Shown: positions 33,201-44,359, counted from the first letter of the stretch. The stretch is 47,189 nt of DNA from Blastocladiella britannica (GCA_025349905.2 MU624581.1:1-47189); one strand, 5' to 3'. Program-made: numbers and translations. Notes: a model not told the origin generated them from the sequence alone.

Positions 33201-33387
33201 AGGCTTGAAGGAGCTGGTCAACATTTACATTGTCACGGACCTGCCGTCGCTCAAGCAGCTGGTCAAGGAGCAGACGCGGTTCCACGGCGTGTTCCGCGTC
33301 GAGGACGTGTACGAGTTTATCGAGTGCCGGTCCGACTACGACAAGATCAAGTCGAAGGTCAAGGAGAGCGAGTGTACGATCATGTGA
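30296..33387 (+). CDS. RCY1: recyclin-1: F-box, Sec10-like endocytic recycling protein
   Basis: Fungal Rcy1/pof6 acts at endosomes and sites of growth in plasma-membrane recycling and binds Skp1 through its F-box. The F-box is at about residues 43-90 (FPQDVTLRILSFLPLKSVAQ). A Ser/Ala-rich spacer follows, then a long helical exocyst Sec10-like region: INANIQSGIQVLESQLLSAF, KRCVVMMKRS, KKHVERLFAILAQTAG, then LPLIQFFAMIQVVDVLLQM, MFKGLKELVNIYIVTDLPSL. The last four residues CTIM form a CaaX prenylation box, as in yeast Rcy1. Five introns lie near 31019-31091, 32287-32352, 32427-32500, 32630-32687 and 33072-33134. The total is roughly 910 aa. Its stop is only 20 bp from the ALG12 stop on the opposite strand. 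Confidence 0.9.
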
Positions 33388-33407
33388 AGTTGACGCTTTA
33401 ATGAAGA

Positions 33408-35167
33408 TCAAATCAGTCCCTCGCTCTTGACAAGGCACACGCGCGGCTCCAGCTTCATAAACCCGCCCAGGCCGCCCCACTTGACCGCGAACGGGTACTT
33501 GTCGGTCATGTTGGTTGCGGCGGTGCCGTCAACTTGGATCGGGCCAACCCAGGCGCTGATAGCACGGCGCAGATCCACGCCCGCAAACCCATCAAAGCAC
33601 ACAGCCTTACCGGCGAGAGCATGCGCCTCGGCCTCCGCCAGTCCGGCGTCGCGCACCCAGTCGTCAAAGGACGTGAACCGAGCATGGAACCGGCGCGGGC
33701 TGGCGCGAGCCGCAAACGACAAGCCCTCGGACTTGTCGTAGTGCACGCGGTCGGTGCGCTCCAAAAACCGCGACGCGCCGGTCTGCGCCGTGACCACGTC
33801 GATATGCAGTGCCACTGGGCCTTGGGTCGGATCCACGATCGACGTGCACCGCGGGTCGGCACGCTGCACGCACCGCAACGCGTCGCCGCCCGGGTAGTTG
33901 TGGGCCGAGGCCGCGGACATGGCCACGCTGACGGCAGCCGAGGCGGCCAGCGACCCGAGAACCGCCACGCGGACCACCCGCCGCAAAGGTTTCCAGCCAG
34001 TCCCAGATGACGACCAGGTCCATACGCGCGCCATGGCCACTCCGGCCGCGGCGTTAGCGATGGGTACCGCGTAAATCACGAACCGCGCCTCCTTGTGTGG
34101 GAGCAGCGAGTACGCAATCACAAACAGCGATGCGGCCGTGGTCAGCACGCGGAGTCGCGGCGCAGTGGCAGCCGACGCCGCACCCAGGACCGCCCATGGA
34201 CCGGCACCCAGGAGCATCTTGGGCACGTGCAGCGTCAGGTAGGCGTGCCAGGGGGCCACGCCCCACCGGTGGCTCTGGTTGGCGACGGTATTGAACAGCA
34301 GCACGTTCAGCTCCGGCCAAAAGCTCTCGCGCTGCCAAAAGTACGAGTCGACGGTCACGGTGGCGGCCAGCGACAGTGACGCAAAGAGTGCCGCGGGGAC
34401 CCAGAATCGAGCGCGCGTTAGGTGAACCGTTCCGCGCGCAGCTTCCAGCAAGTACAGCGGCACCGCGAGCAACACCAGCTCGGACCGGAACACGATCCCC
34501 GCCAGCGCAAACAGAGCGGTGGTGGCGTCCGGCATTTGCGCGCGCTGCGATCCTGGCCGCAGAAAGAAGGCGATCGCGTACGTGACCAGAATCAGCGCAA
34601 ACGTGTTGGGTAGGGGCCGCGATCCCCAGAACGGCAGGTGGAACTGGGTCGCACACGCCAGGAGAAAGAACGTGGCCGAGTGCCGGGGGTACGATGGGCT
34701 GCGCAGTGATTGGGCCACCGCGAGCAAGCTCAGAGCGAGCCCGCTGCCGAGAGCCAGGCGTGCTATTTTACATTATATTAGTTGGTGCATTTGTACAATT
34801 TGAAAAAAGCACCGTACTGCCAAGGAGCATGGCATATTTCTGATCCACGAGCGACCAGCGACCGGATGCCTCGAGAAGCAGGCGGATCGGGTACAGGACG
34901 GAAGCAATGGACAGGGGACCGAGGAAGGTGCGCGGGACGACGCCCGGAAACTCGAGGTGGTCGTACTGGAGTTACTGCAACATCATTTTTTTAGTCAAGG
35001 ACTGGACGAATGGAAATAGAAGGGAAACGGACCGCATCGATGTTGGTGCCGTGAAACAAGAGGTCGTGGGTCGCCTGGGTATTGAACGACTCTTCGACCT
35101 TGGTGTACGGCGCGAGGAGCGCGTGGGCGGCGATGGCGGCGACGAGCAGGATGAATGCCTTGATCAT
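33408..35167 (-). CDS. ALG12: ALG12 dolichyl-P-Man alpha-1,6-mannosyltransferase
   Basis: ALG12 is an ER multipass GT22 enzyme that adds the eighth mannose (alpha-1,6) to the dolichol-linked N-glycan precursor in the lumen. It is about 540 aa in three exons. The first junction gives [20 protein letters not shown], and the second, near 34749-34815, gives LLGT/RLALG. Signatures are [21 protein letters not shown] followed by [16 protein letters not shown], the ALG12-specific N-terminal block with the lumenal acidic residues, and [10 protein letters not shown], the HKEXRF motif of the family. Multiple hydrophobic helices and a non-membrane C-terminal domain complete it. The start ATG begins an N-terminal hydrophobic helix ([14 protein letters not shown]). 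The first intron donor is GTCCGT. Convergent with RCY1, divergent from the ubiquitin gene. Confidence 0.92.
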
Positions 35168-35375
35168 TTTTTGATGTGAAAGAGGGTTCGGGTGGTTTGC
35201 GCGCCGGAGCGACCCAGTCACAGGACCTGAGGAAAATAGACGCGCAATAATTTTTTTTTTGACCCAACACCAAAGTCAGAATTTGGCTCCCTCTCTTCTC
35301 GCACAGGACTGGTGACGAGTCTCTTGGAATCAATCATCTAACAGAGGAGCCCGTCCATTTTGGAAACAAAATAAA

Positions 35376-36024
<649 letters not shown>

Positions 36025-36175
36025 ATGTTTTTTTTCGTTCACTCAATGAATATTTACTTTGGATTGTACTTACATATTTCACGGCGAAAGGTTTTTGTAT
36101 ATTTTAAAAGAAAAAGGAGGGCAGACAGACATTTGGATCAACTTGCAACGGCAATAACTTGGACTTGGGCCTCGA

Positions 36176-36394
36176 CTAGGCAATTGTGCAAGCACACGGT
36201 CCTCCCATCGGCCCGTATGGATCCTCTTTCTTGTCGACAGTACCCCACACGGACGGCACCAGGTAGTCCTTTGTGGTCTTGACGTACTTGATCAGCGACT
36301 GGGACGCATCCGACACCGTGAGGCGCGGCATGTCGAGCTGCTCCTTGAGGCGGTTGTTGAGCTCGAGCAGCTTCTTGAGTTTGAGCTCCGACAT
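36176..36394 (-). CDS. heterotrimeric G-protein gamma subunit (GGL domain)
   Basis: This is a single-exon 72-aa protein. Gamma subunits pair with G-beta by coiled coil and anchor the dimer to membranes. The N-terminal helix [21 protein letters not shown] is the GGL coiled coil; then [15 protein letters not shown] and the DYLVPSVWG segment that contacts the beta propeller. In place of the usual Asn-Pro-Phe motif near the end there is DPYGP. The C-terminus CACTIA provides a CaaX box (CTIA, X=Ala, predicted farnesylated) with an extra upstream Cys that could be palmitoylated. I chose the ATG at 36394 because it starts directly at the domain. It converges on the ubiquitin gene, 151 bp apart. Confidence 0.9.
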   Translation of the reverse strand: MSELKLKKLLELNNRLKEQLDMPRLTVSDASQSLIKYVKTTKDYLVPSVWGTVDKKEDPYGPMGGPCACTIA

Positions 36395-36869
36395 TTTGTT
36401 GTTTTTTGTGGGTGGTTGGATCGGATTGTGTGGTTGATTTGCTGTAAAAATTTGAACTGTGTGAGAAAAGTTGAAATACTGGCGAAATTCCCATGCAGTA
36501 GAAATATCACGACATGATTCTTGCGCGCACGGGCGGTGGGTTGGTACTGTGCCATATGCTCTGGCATACACCGGCACACCCACACGCACAGGAGCAAATA
36601 TTGTCGTGGTATACGCGGCCCGGTGGCGCAGCGCAATCAAAACGAATTTCAAGGAAACCGCACCTTGCGAGCTGGCAGCAAATGTCGGGATATGGATTGC
36701 AAAGGAGAGTTGGCCTCGTTCGTGCTGGAGTTGTCCAAAGAAGTGTAAAAAAAAAAAATGGTTTTCGATATTTGAAGAGAATACACGGGCAGGTGGCGGT
36801 GGCGGAAAATATTCAGATTTTATTCGGATCCTTTCAAGTATTGCTCACGTGGAGAATATTATTCAAAAT
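36395..36869. promoter_or_regulatory. 475-bp divergent intergenic region, G-gamma / SERINC
   Basis: Short ORFs occur on both strands but none has recognisable content or codon structure. It probably contains both promoters and 5' UTRs. An A-run of 12 lies at about 36748-36759. No TATA box or repeat stands out. Confidence 0.4.
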
Positions 36870-38418
36870 ATGCCCTCTTCTTGCCTCATACCATCCGGAT
36901 CGGGAACTGGGTGCTGCGGTTGCTGCTGCGGCCTCTCGTTCTCTGGTCGCCTTTGTAAGCTGCTCTGCTGCTCCATTTCCGTTCGCAGATCGATCGTCAC
37001 AAGGCTCCTGTACAGCGCTGGTTTCTTGCTCGTTGGTGCCATTGCGCTCGGCTTCCAGTACCTCTTTCTCTCTCCAATCTATCAAATATAAAAGCCGGAC
37101 CTCACGGATACGACAAAATGACAGCTTTTCCAATCCGGATCTTCCTCTATCGCTGACTCCAGCGTCCGCTCTAGCCAATTGCACGAGCCGCGCCTGCTTT
37201 GCGCTCCTTGGCGCATTTCGAGTCATACTTGCCAACGCATTGTACCATGCGCTCCACATGATCCTGCTCGTTGGTGTGAAATCGACGCGGGATCCAAGGG
37301 CATACATTCAAAACTCGGGATGGCTCATCAAGGCAGCTGTGCTCGCTGCGATCATGGTCGGTTTATTCTATGTACCTGCTTCCGCCCTGACTGCCGCGCC
37401 GGTTGTCAGCATGGTCTTTGCGACCTTTTTCTTGTTTCTGCAAACCTTTCTGCTCGTGGATTTTGCTCACTCCTTTGTACGTCGACCTTTACGCTATATG
37501 AATGAAAAAAAAAAAAAGCGATTGATTTCTTGATTGAATCAGGCCGAGAAATGCATCTCCAAGCACGAGGAGACCAGCGGCATGATCTGGAAGTGTGCGC
37601 TGATTGGTGGGTCCGTCGCGTGCTATTCGGTCATGTTTGCCGGCACGGTCCTGCTCTATGTCGCGCTCGCGCCGAATGCCACAAGCAGCGCAACCACACA
37701 CCCTTGCTGGGCAAACCAAGCCCTCATATCAGTGCACTTGCTCCTGACCCTTGTGCACACGGTGCTGTGCGTCCATCCGCGCATCCGCGAAGCAAATCCG
37801 CGGTCAGGACTGTTCCAGTCGGCGATTATCGCCGTGTACACGAGCTATCTCTTGGTCTCGGCCCTCGCCACGGACCCGTTTGGGTGCACTGCGGGTGGAA
37901 GCTCTCTGCTGCCTGGGTCCCACAGCTCAGCATCACTTTCCAGCGGATCTTCGGCACTTGCGCGCGCCGCCACCATTGCAGGAGTGGTGTTATCCATGCT
38001 ATCGCTCGCGTACTCGGCGCTCGACACTGCGTCCAACGATTTCTTTCTTCCACCACCACTGACCGCGTCGCAGACGGTCGGGTGTGCAGCCGCGGTGGTG
38101 GATGGATCGACAGAGGGCGTGCTGGACGATGCCGCGTCGGTGCTGAACGATGAGGCCAATGCCACCGCGTACTCGTACTCGTACTTTCACACCATCTTTG
38201 CCCTTGCCACGTTTTATCTCGGCGTGATCATCACTGGGTGGGTCGCATCGGTCGACGACGCTGCGGCTGTGGGCGCCGTGTCCGGGTTGGGAGCGGCGGA
38301 GACGGCGGGGGTCGCGCCAGCAGTGTGGGTCAAACTCGGATCGGCCGGCGTGGTGATTGTCCTGTACTGCTGGACGCTTTTGGCGCCGCTCGTGCTTCCT
38401 AACCGCGACTTTACTTGA
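36870..38418 (+). CDS. TMS1: SERINC/TMS1 family membrane protein
   Basis: SERINC proteins are 9-11-helix membrane proteins linked to phospholipid scrambling and, in some reports, serine incorporation into lipids. Exons 36870-37057, 37125-37476 and 37543-38418 join in frame to 471 aa. The N-terminus has the family's Cys cluster (GCCGCCCG, KLLCCS), probably palmitoylated. It continues with RLLYSAGFLLVGAIALGF, then SRACFALLGAFRVILANAL. The strongest family blocks follow: TFLLVDFAHSFAEKCISK, PRSGLFQSAIIAVYTSYLL, SALATDPFGC and YSYFHTIFALATFYLGV near the C-terminus, then TGW and WVKLG. Human SERINC5 restricts retroviruses, but that role cannot be inferred here. The second intron donor is GTACGT. 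Confidence 0.92.
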
Positions 38419-38800
38419 TATCTTCAGTCGGGCTCCTCGGTGCTGGTTTGTGATGGATCCCAACCAATCAGGCAGAACGCGTCCATCCCAGAGACGGAAT
38501 ACACAATTCCCAACGTAATTGTATAACGAATCACTCCTCATAGTATACACAGCAGCATACAAGGCAGTACGCACGGTAATATACACGGTAGTATACACGA
38601 CCAACCACACGACTTTTTTTTTCGAATACAATGACGGTTTTGGACGAGCGTGGTTGTGTGCCAGCACGCATGCACGAGCGTACTTTGTGCTTTTGGCCGG
38701 AGGCCCTGGTTACTCACTCAGGCTCTCGAAACTATGAAGAGGGGGGCGATCCCGATCCTTTGTCCCGTTGCTTCGTCACACCCATCCACATATTCACACA
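38419..38800. promoter_or_regulatory. 382-bp region upstream of the Cys-rich peptide gene
   Basis: No gene is recognised. It contains the 12-bp tandem repeat at 38542-38601 and a T-run near 38612-38620. It is probably the promoter of the downstream small gene plus the SERINC 3' UTR. Confidence 0.45.
38542..38601 (+). repeat. imperfect 12-bp tandem repeat, five units
   Basis: Five consecutive 12-mers of consensus AGTATACACGGY (AGTATACACAGC, AGCATACAAGGC, AGTACGCACGGT, AATATACACGGT, AGTATACACGAC). Most carry a GTATAC-like half-palindrome at the same offset, which places the motif once per helical turn or slightly more. It lies about 200 bp upstream of the Cys-rich peptide gene. Confidence 0.75.
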
Positions 38801-39076
38801 ATGCGTGCCTCCATCCTCGCCCTCTTTGCTCTGGTTGCTGTTGTCGTCGCAGCTCCCGCAGATATCAAGGCCGCCTCAGCTGAAGTGAACTTTGGTAAGC
38901 TTTTTTTCCCTCTTTTTTCTTTTGGATCCTTTGCGATTACGCTCACTCTAGAATATATATACTGCAACAAGATTCCCAACTGCTACGCTATCTGCACCCG
39001 CGGCTGCAAGGGACCCGATGCCCACGACTGCCGTGCCGAGTGCGGCACTTACTGCTACAACTGCGATCAGATGTAA
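38801..39076 (+). CDS. secreted 8-cysteine peptide, unknown family
   Basis: Exons 38801-38894 and 38952-39076 join in frame to 72 aa. The intron (38895-38951, 57 nt, donor GTAAGC) is a multiple of three without stops, so the unspliced reading also stays open. The signal peptide is SILALFALVAVVVA. The mature part is about 50 residues and contains eight cysteines with spacing CX5CX3CX3CX7CX3CX3CX2C, and it ends CDQM. I do not recognise the family. Eight evenly spaced Cys imply four disulphides and an extracellular location. Possible roles such as effector, antimicrobial or wall-associated peptide cannot be told apart from sequence. Confidence 0.72.
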   Translation: MRASILALFALVAVVVAAPADIKAASAEVNFGKLFFPLFSFGSFAITLTLEYIYCNKIPNCYAICTRGCKGPDAHDCRAECGTYCYNCDQM

Positions 39077-39210
39077 ATGATCGATTCACCTAGTTGCCTC
39101 TTCCAGTCGATTAAACTCCACTCTTCTTCCTCCTTGGCGCCCGTCCAAAAGGGGAAAATAAATAAATAAATAAATTTCCACAAGGCAGGACAAGACAAAA
39201 AAAAAAAGTG

Positions 39211-42200
39211 TCACAAGGTTGATCGCGTCAAGTTGGACGACCGAGAAGCCCGTCCCGTGGTCGTCGCCGACGATGACGGAGCAGGCCGCGTCGCCGAGTT
39301 GCTTCCATACTGATGATCGGTCCCGAGTCCAAGCGCACCCGCTTGTCTCACCACAATCCGCGGTATTGCTGGTGCCGGCTGTGGTGGTGGTGGCGGACGA
39401 TGCGAACGCAATGGGGGTGTGGGCGACGATCCCACCGGATCCTCCATGCTTGCCATCGTAGCCGTGCCACCAACCACGCCGCTCCCGCTGGCGATCGCTG
39501 CCGCGTCGGCCGCCGCGCGGGCAAGCGACACTGACGTGCCGTACACGAGTTTCCCGATGGTCCACACCGAGCTCAGAAGCGGCTGCGCATTGGACGCCAC
39601 GGCCGTTGCTGCTGCTGCCGCCACCGCGAGTGACGGTTGTTGCTGTTGCCTTTGTTGGTCGGACCCAGGAGGCGCGCCTGCTTCCGTTAAACCAAACCGA
39701 GTGGACAGTGCCGTCTCATCGCTACTATCGTCGCCCGGTAGTACCGTGTAGTCCCATTCATCCTCGGAAAACGGGACGGACCGATCGTCGCCACCTGGTG
39801 TGCCCGAGGACGAGAGGCCGCCACGCGTGGAATAGGCCAGCTGGGCGACTGAAGCGGTCACGGCCGGGGCGGCGTCCATCATCATTGCCTCGTCCGACAA
39901 GTCCAGGAGCGCCGCCGACTGTAATGGGGGATGCGTCGAGTCCAACTCTTCCCATTCCGAGTCCCCCGCTGCTAATGCTGCTGCGGTTGCGACTGCGAGT
40001 AACGTGTCCCTGCTGTCGGCGGTCTGTGGTGGTACCGATATATGTGGCGGCAGAGACGCCGCGGGTCGTGTCGATGGTGGTGGTGGTGGTGGTCGCAAAT
40101 CCGCTGTCGGTATTGGTGGCCCTGTCGGCCGCGGTAATATGGTGCTGCTTGAGCTACGTCCTCCAGCCACTCCAGGGCCAAAGAGGGTCGGCGCCGGCCG
40201 CACCGACAAGTGGCGGTGGTTGAAGCTGGCCTGTGTGATAGTCCGGTCGGGATCGGCGTCCTCTGCCGCCGGCTCGTCCGCGTCGCCATTGCTGGGCCGA
40301 TGGAGCATTCGGGGCAGTGGGCCATAATCGGAACCACCGGCAAGGCCAGCATGCATGCCACGTAGTGCGCGTGGAATGGACCCACGGACGGGCGCGCACG
40401 ATCCCAGCCGCGCGACCGACTCGTCCATATTGAACATGGACGCCTGAGAAAACGACAGCGAATCAGCGTCTCCTCCTCCTCGGCGCGACAATGACGACGA
40501 AGAAACGTTCCCGCGGTGGTGCCGAGATCCACCCCGCGTCGAAGTCGGCGCACTGGCGACCGACTCGTCGTCGTCGGACCCATCGGAATCGCCGTCGTCG
40601 CCCGCATCGCCCACGTCATAGTCCAGTCCGTGCGGAAAGAGCGAGCCGCCAGTGAACCCCGCGCGCAGATCGTCACGCATGCGGACCCGCTCGGCTCGTA
40701 GCGTGGATCCTGACATGCCCATGGACGACAGCGATTCCCGAGACCCGCGTGATCCCGGACGCGCCGCGGCACCGCCCACAATGCGCTGCTGCCCGTCAAT
40801 CGATGTGAATGATGACGATGCGGATGACGTCGATGCCCCACCGGTCTTGACATTCTTGATCGGGTTTGCCACAAACTTGAACCCGGCGTCGGTCTCGTGC
40901 TGCAGCATCGAGGTTCGAATGCGCGCAAGGACCTGGTCAATCTGCGGCGGAGCCGTCGATGGCTGCCCGACATGGAGCCGCTGCAAAAACGTGGCCTTGG
41001 GCTGCAACAATCCTTTGGCACTCGAGTCCATCTCGGGTGGGTGCGCCACGACTCGGGTGGCAACCGCATGGAGCAGCCGGAGCACGTCCAGTTTGTCGAG
41101 CGAGTGGCTGTCTTGCTGGCCGTTTGCGAGCAGTGGTGGTGCCGTGGTCGGTGGTGGCGGCGGCCGCTTTCCCGATGGGGAAATGACAATCCCAATCGTG
41201 GCCGCGAGGTGTGCTGCTTGCTGGTATAAGATCGCGAGCCCGAGGGCCGTGCGCTCGGCGCCCTCGGCATGGTCGACATGCATTGGAAACAGGTTTTCGG
41301 GTCCTGCCCCCGCGAGATCGACCGCAAATGATGGCATCGGGATATATGGACAGAGTGGATGTCGGTGGGCTCGGTAGTGCAAATCCGCCACGGTGGCCGA
41401 GGACCGCAGCAGCAGGTCGTACGGGAGTGGGACCGCCAGGTACATGGCGAGCAGCGCAATCAGGTGTGCGGTGTATCCAAAGGCAGCATTCAGCTGTTCT
41501 GGTGGAATCGCAGCTGTTGTTGTAGATACAAAAGTAAGATGCGTTCACAATGTAAAATAAATGGGAATGAACTACTCGCACCAGCAACGTCCATGTTGAC
41601 GGGAACCGCGAGACCAATGATCGTCAATGTGGGGGCGGGCGGACGCGACGGATTCAGCGCCATGGGCTCTTCGCGGAGTTGAAAAGTGCGGATCAGCTCC
41701 GTCACAATTAACCGGCGAGCGTTGTAGATGGCGGTTTGCTTGTGCCGCATGTCGCGACGGGCGCGGGCGGGAGCAGCGGCCATTAATGCAATGCCATCCG
41801 CTACTGCCCTGTCTGCGTGCGTTTGGGCGCGACGAAGGCGTTCGGCGCGTTTGGCGACCGTTGCTGAAATGGTATCCAGTCGCGCTTTTTCTGATTTGTG
41901 AGTCATTGATCGTGAGTGGTAAGTATTTGGGATCACAATTGCAAAGTGAATGAAAAAAAAAACCGTACGAGCCGCGGTCGCACTTCTGCGCTCAGTGACA
42001 TGAGCGCGCAACGAACTCGCGCGAAGCCGTAGTTGCTCAAGTCGGCCCAAATCAGCAGTTGTAGCGGGGGCTACGGCGGCATCGGTAACGGTACGTGCGA
42101 TGAGTGCCTCCTCGGCAGCGGCTCGCGACTTGGCAATCCGTGAGAGGAGATGGGTATGATCAGGGAATGCGTCCAGCACATTCATAATACTGCAAATTTG

Positions 42201-42390
42201 AATGTTGGTGAATACTCTTTGTCCGAGGGTGAGACCATGTCAATACGTACCGAGATTGCGAGCAGGCAGAGCACACAATATCCTGCAAGGTATGGGAACA
42301 AACGACGCAAAGGGAAGGAGCCGAAACAGAAGAGGAGAGGGAAATGGGAGCTGGTGGCAAACGAGTAGAGCGGCGAGTCGTAGAGGACAT
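39211..42390 (-). CDS. ATG14: ATG14-like PI3-kinase complex autophagy subunit
   Basis: Atg14 (or Vps38/UVRAG) is the complex-specific subunit of the Vps34 PI3-kinase; Atg14 directs it to autophagosome formation. Four exons. Junctions are SQSR/IMNVLDAF (near 42257-42189), TAAQ/KARLDT (about 41966-41891) and MDVA/AAIPPEQLN (about 41580-41511). The N-terminus has a twin CxxC motif (LCVVCSHTLQDIVCSACSQ), the zinc-like motif typical of ATG14. Long coiled coils follow. Then comes the ATG14/UVRAG core: AAFGYTAHLIALLAMYLAVP, LPYDLLLRSSATVADLHYR and the ALGLAILYQQAAHLA helix. The C-terminal ~550 residues are Ser/Pro-rich and disordered, making it nearly twice the usual length. The N-terminal Cys motif favours Atg14 over Vps38. 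Confidence 0.75.
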
Positions 42391-43309
42391 GGAGGTAACG
42401 AATAAATGGATCAGAAAAAAGTATATAAGGGTGGATGAATGGGGGCGTTGGTTACAGCAACGACACAGAAGAAAGAGAGAGGGGAATAAATGAATGCAAG
42501 GGCCGGATCGCCCAATAAATAAACGAGAATGAAAGAAGAAAAAAATCAGGTGCCGTCTGAATCGCGGCAATGGAAACGATGGGATTGGAGCGTGGGTTGG
42601 TCTACGAAATCCAAAGGATCAGTTTTTATATGTAGAGCCAAATCAATATTTCAATTGAGGTATCAAGGAAAAATGTTCGCACCAACAACAAAAGGAGGAA
42701 AAGACAAAGAATAAATAAATAAATAGAATAAATAGAGAGTGTGTGAAAGACGAAATTGACAAAAAGGAGGAGAGCAAGCAATAAAAACGAGATGCTGTGG
42801 GGTGAAAATCTCCTTGTTGTTCAAATTCGCCTGCCAGTAGTTGGTGGCAAGGGTGTTGGCGTTGGTGATGGTGGTGGTGGTGGTCGCAAGAGGAGCGGGC
42901 CGAGGTCAGAGTCCGGGGGGTCGAATTGTCCAGGGATTCCCACCAACATGAGGCGGGCGCGGCACGGGCGCTGCTGGCTGGCAAAAAAAAAGAGCGACTC
43001 TTTAGATGGAGATTCGACAGCGGCAGGCAGTGGTTGCTTGTGGCAGTGGCAAAATAGGCTTTAATCGATCGAATGTGGAGCGGATTGCTTTTGATTTTTG
43101 TTTTGTTTTTGCGACAACAATCGCGAGCGAAAGAGAGAAAGAGGATCTTGAGGCGAGGTACCCCGAATACCAACAGAGAGGGCGAAATAAGGTTATTGGC
43201 CCTTCACTTTTACCCATATGGGAAGCAATCCAATTGATCCAATCGAACAATGGTGCCTCTTTTGAGGGAAGGTAAGGGCAAAAAATTGATGATCTTGACA
43301 GGGACTGCG
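42391..43309. other. 919-bp purine-rich gap, no gene assigned
   Basis: This is the longest stretch without a recognised gene. From about 42410 to 43260 the plus strand is strongly purine-rich, with repeated AATAAA units near 42710-42731 and GGT repeats near 42861-42878. A TATATAAG sequence lies near 42421, upstream of ATG14. Minus-strand reading at about 42830-42955 encodes a Pro-rich stretch (LRPPPPPSPTPTPLPP) without a convincing start or partner exons. It probably holds the ATG14 promoter and a long 5' leader. Confidence 0.4.
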
Positions 43310-44359
43310 ATGGCCCCACGACAACTGCGCGCCGGCATGATGGTCGCCATCGTCACGCGTCAACGTGGACTCTCGTCCATTGCCACGACACCAGTCCCGC
43401 CACCGTCACAACAACACACGCTGCACCTGGTGGCCCTGCCCGTGGCCGTGCACCACCCGCACCGCGCCGAGCCCGGAACTACATGGATTCTGGCGTCGCC
43501 GCACGTGCCACACCCAACCCTACCGCTCCACCAGTCTGCGCCCTACCTGCCCGCGCCGTCGTGGTCGGCACGCCTGAAGCACAAGGTGGCAGTGGAGCTG
43601 CCCGAGCGCGTGGGCAAAGAGTGGACTGGACTGGCCGCGCACCCAGACGCCGACGGCTGGCGGCGCAAGGTGCACGCGTACGGCACGCGCCTGCTGAGCC
43701 GACTCGAGTGGGAGGAATGGCTCGCGGTGCAGCTTTCGGTCCCCCATAACCACACCTTGGTGCCGTCGTCGTCACCGGCAGCAGCGCCTCACTTTTCGGT
43801 GGTGGTGCACCACCCGACGACCACCGCCGCCCCCGATGTGCGCGCCGCCGTGGCCGAGTGGGCAGAGACGCGACGGGCGGTGCACGCGCGCTGGCGTGGG
43901 CTGACGGGCATGGCGCTCCCGCTGTCGCTGCTGTGCGGTGTACTTCCCGGCCCAAACCTGCCACTGTTCTACAACGGGTTCCGCGTGTGGGCGCACCACC
44001 GCGCGGTGGAGAACCTCGACGTGCTGCTGGCGAGCGACCCCTCGCACTGGGCGACGGTCGAGCTGGAGCCCCTGGACGCGGTCCAGGACCAGCTGCAAGA
44101 GCTGCCCGGCGACGTGGACGCGGCGGCGGTCGAGGACGCGCTCGCACTTGCGTTGATTGTGGGTGGGACTTCTGCTGCACCACCTTCGTCACTCGCTGGT
44201 GCATCGGAGGATGGGGTTGCAGAAAAGGGAGCACTCGCGCCGATTGGGCCCGTGTCGTGGGCTAGTCCCGCGCAGCAGCAGGTGCTGGCGGCCGCGATGG
44301 CGCGGGATGTGCTCGTGGCCTGGCGCCAGATCTCCAAGCGCGCTTCGCTGGAGTCGTGA
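43310..44359 (+). CDS. mitochondrial K+/H+ exchange-related protein (YDL183C-like)
   Basis: This is a single-exon protein of 349 aa resembling the fungal Mit_KHE1 family (yeast YDL183C), implicated in mitochondrial K+/H+ exchange. It begins with an Arg-rich presequence (RQLRAGMMVAIVTRQRGLSS). Family features are WRRKVHAYGTRLLSRLEWEEWL and the conserved membrane segment ALPLSLLCGVLPGPNLPLFY leading into FRVWAHHRAVENLDVLL. The C-terminal quarter is Ala-rich and less conserved. Upstream in-frame Met codons exist at 43250 and 43289; I prefer 43310 because it starts the presequence. The transport role is known only indirectly for the family. It ends 43 bp before the next gene on the same strand. 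Confidence 0.78.
   Translation: MAPRQLRAGMMVAIVTRQRGLSSIATTPVPPPSQQHTLHLVALPVAVHHPHRAEPGTTWILASPHVPHPTLPLHQSAPYLPAPSWSARLKHKVAVELPERVGKEWTGLAAHPDADGWRRKVHAYGTRLLSRLEWEEWLAVQLSVPHNHTLVPSSSPAAAPHFSVVVHHPTTTAAPDVRAAVAEWAETRRAVHARWRGLTGMALPLSLLCGVLPGPNLPLFYNGFRVWAHHRAVENLDVLLASDPSHWATVELEPLDAVQDQLQELPGDVDAAAVEDALALALIVGGTSAAPPSSLAGASEDGVAEKGALAPIGPVSWASPAQQQVLAAAMARDVLVAWRQISKRASLES

Noticed and set aside
34054..34656. 200-codon minus-strand frame overlapping ALG12
   Set aside because: It is an alternate frame of the ALG12 coding strand. The ALG12 frame carries the HKEXRF motif and membrane helices, this one only Arg/Ala-rich sequence.
38542..38601. CRISPR-like array
   Set aside because: The units are contiguous 12-mers without spacers in a eukaryotic promoter. 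It is a simple tandem repeat.
42643..43173. 176-codon minus-strand frame in the large gap
   Set aside because: It contains His-repeat and Phe/Ser runs produced by GGT repeats and A-rich DNA. No homology or plausible exon structure, so it was not called a gene.
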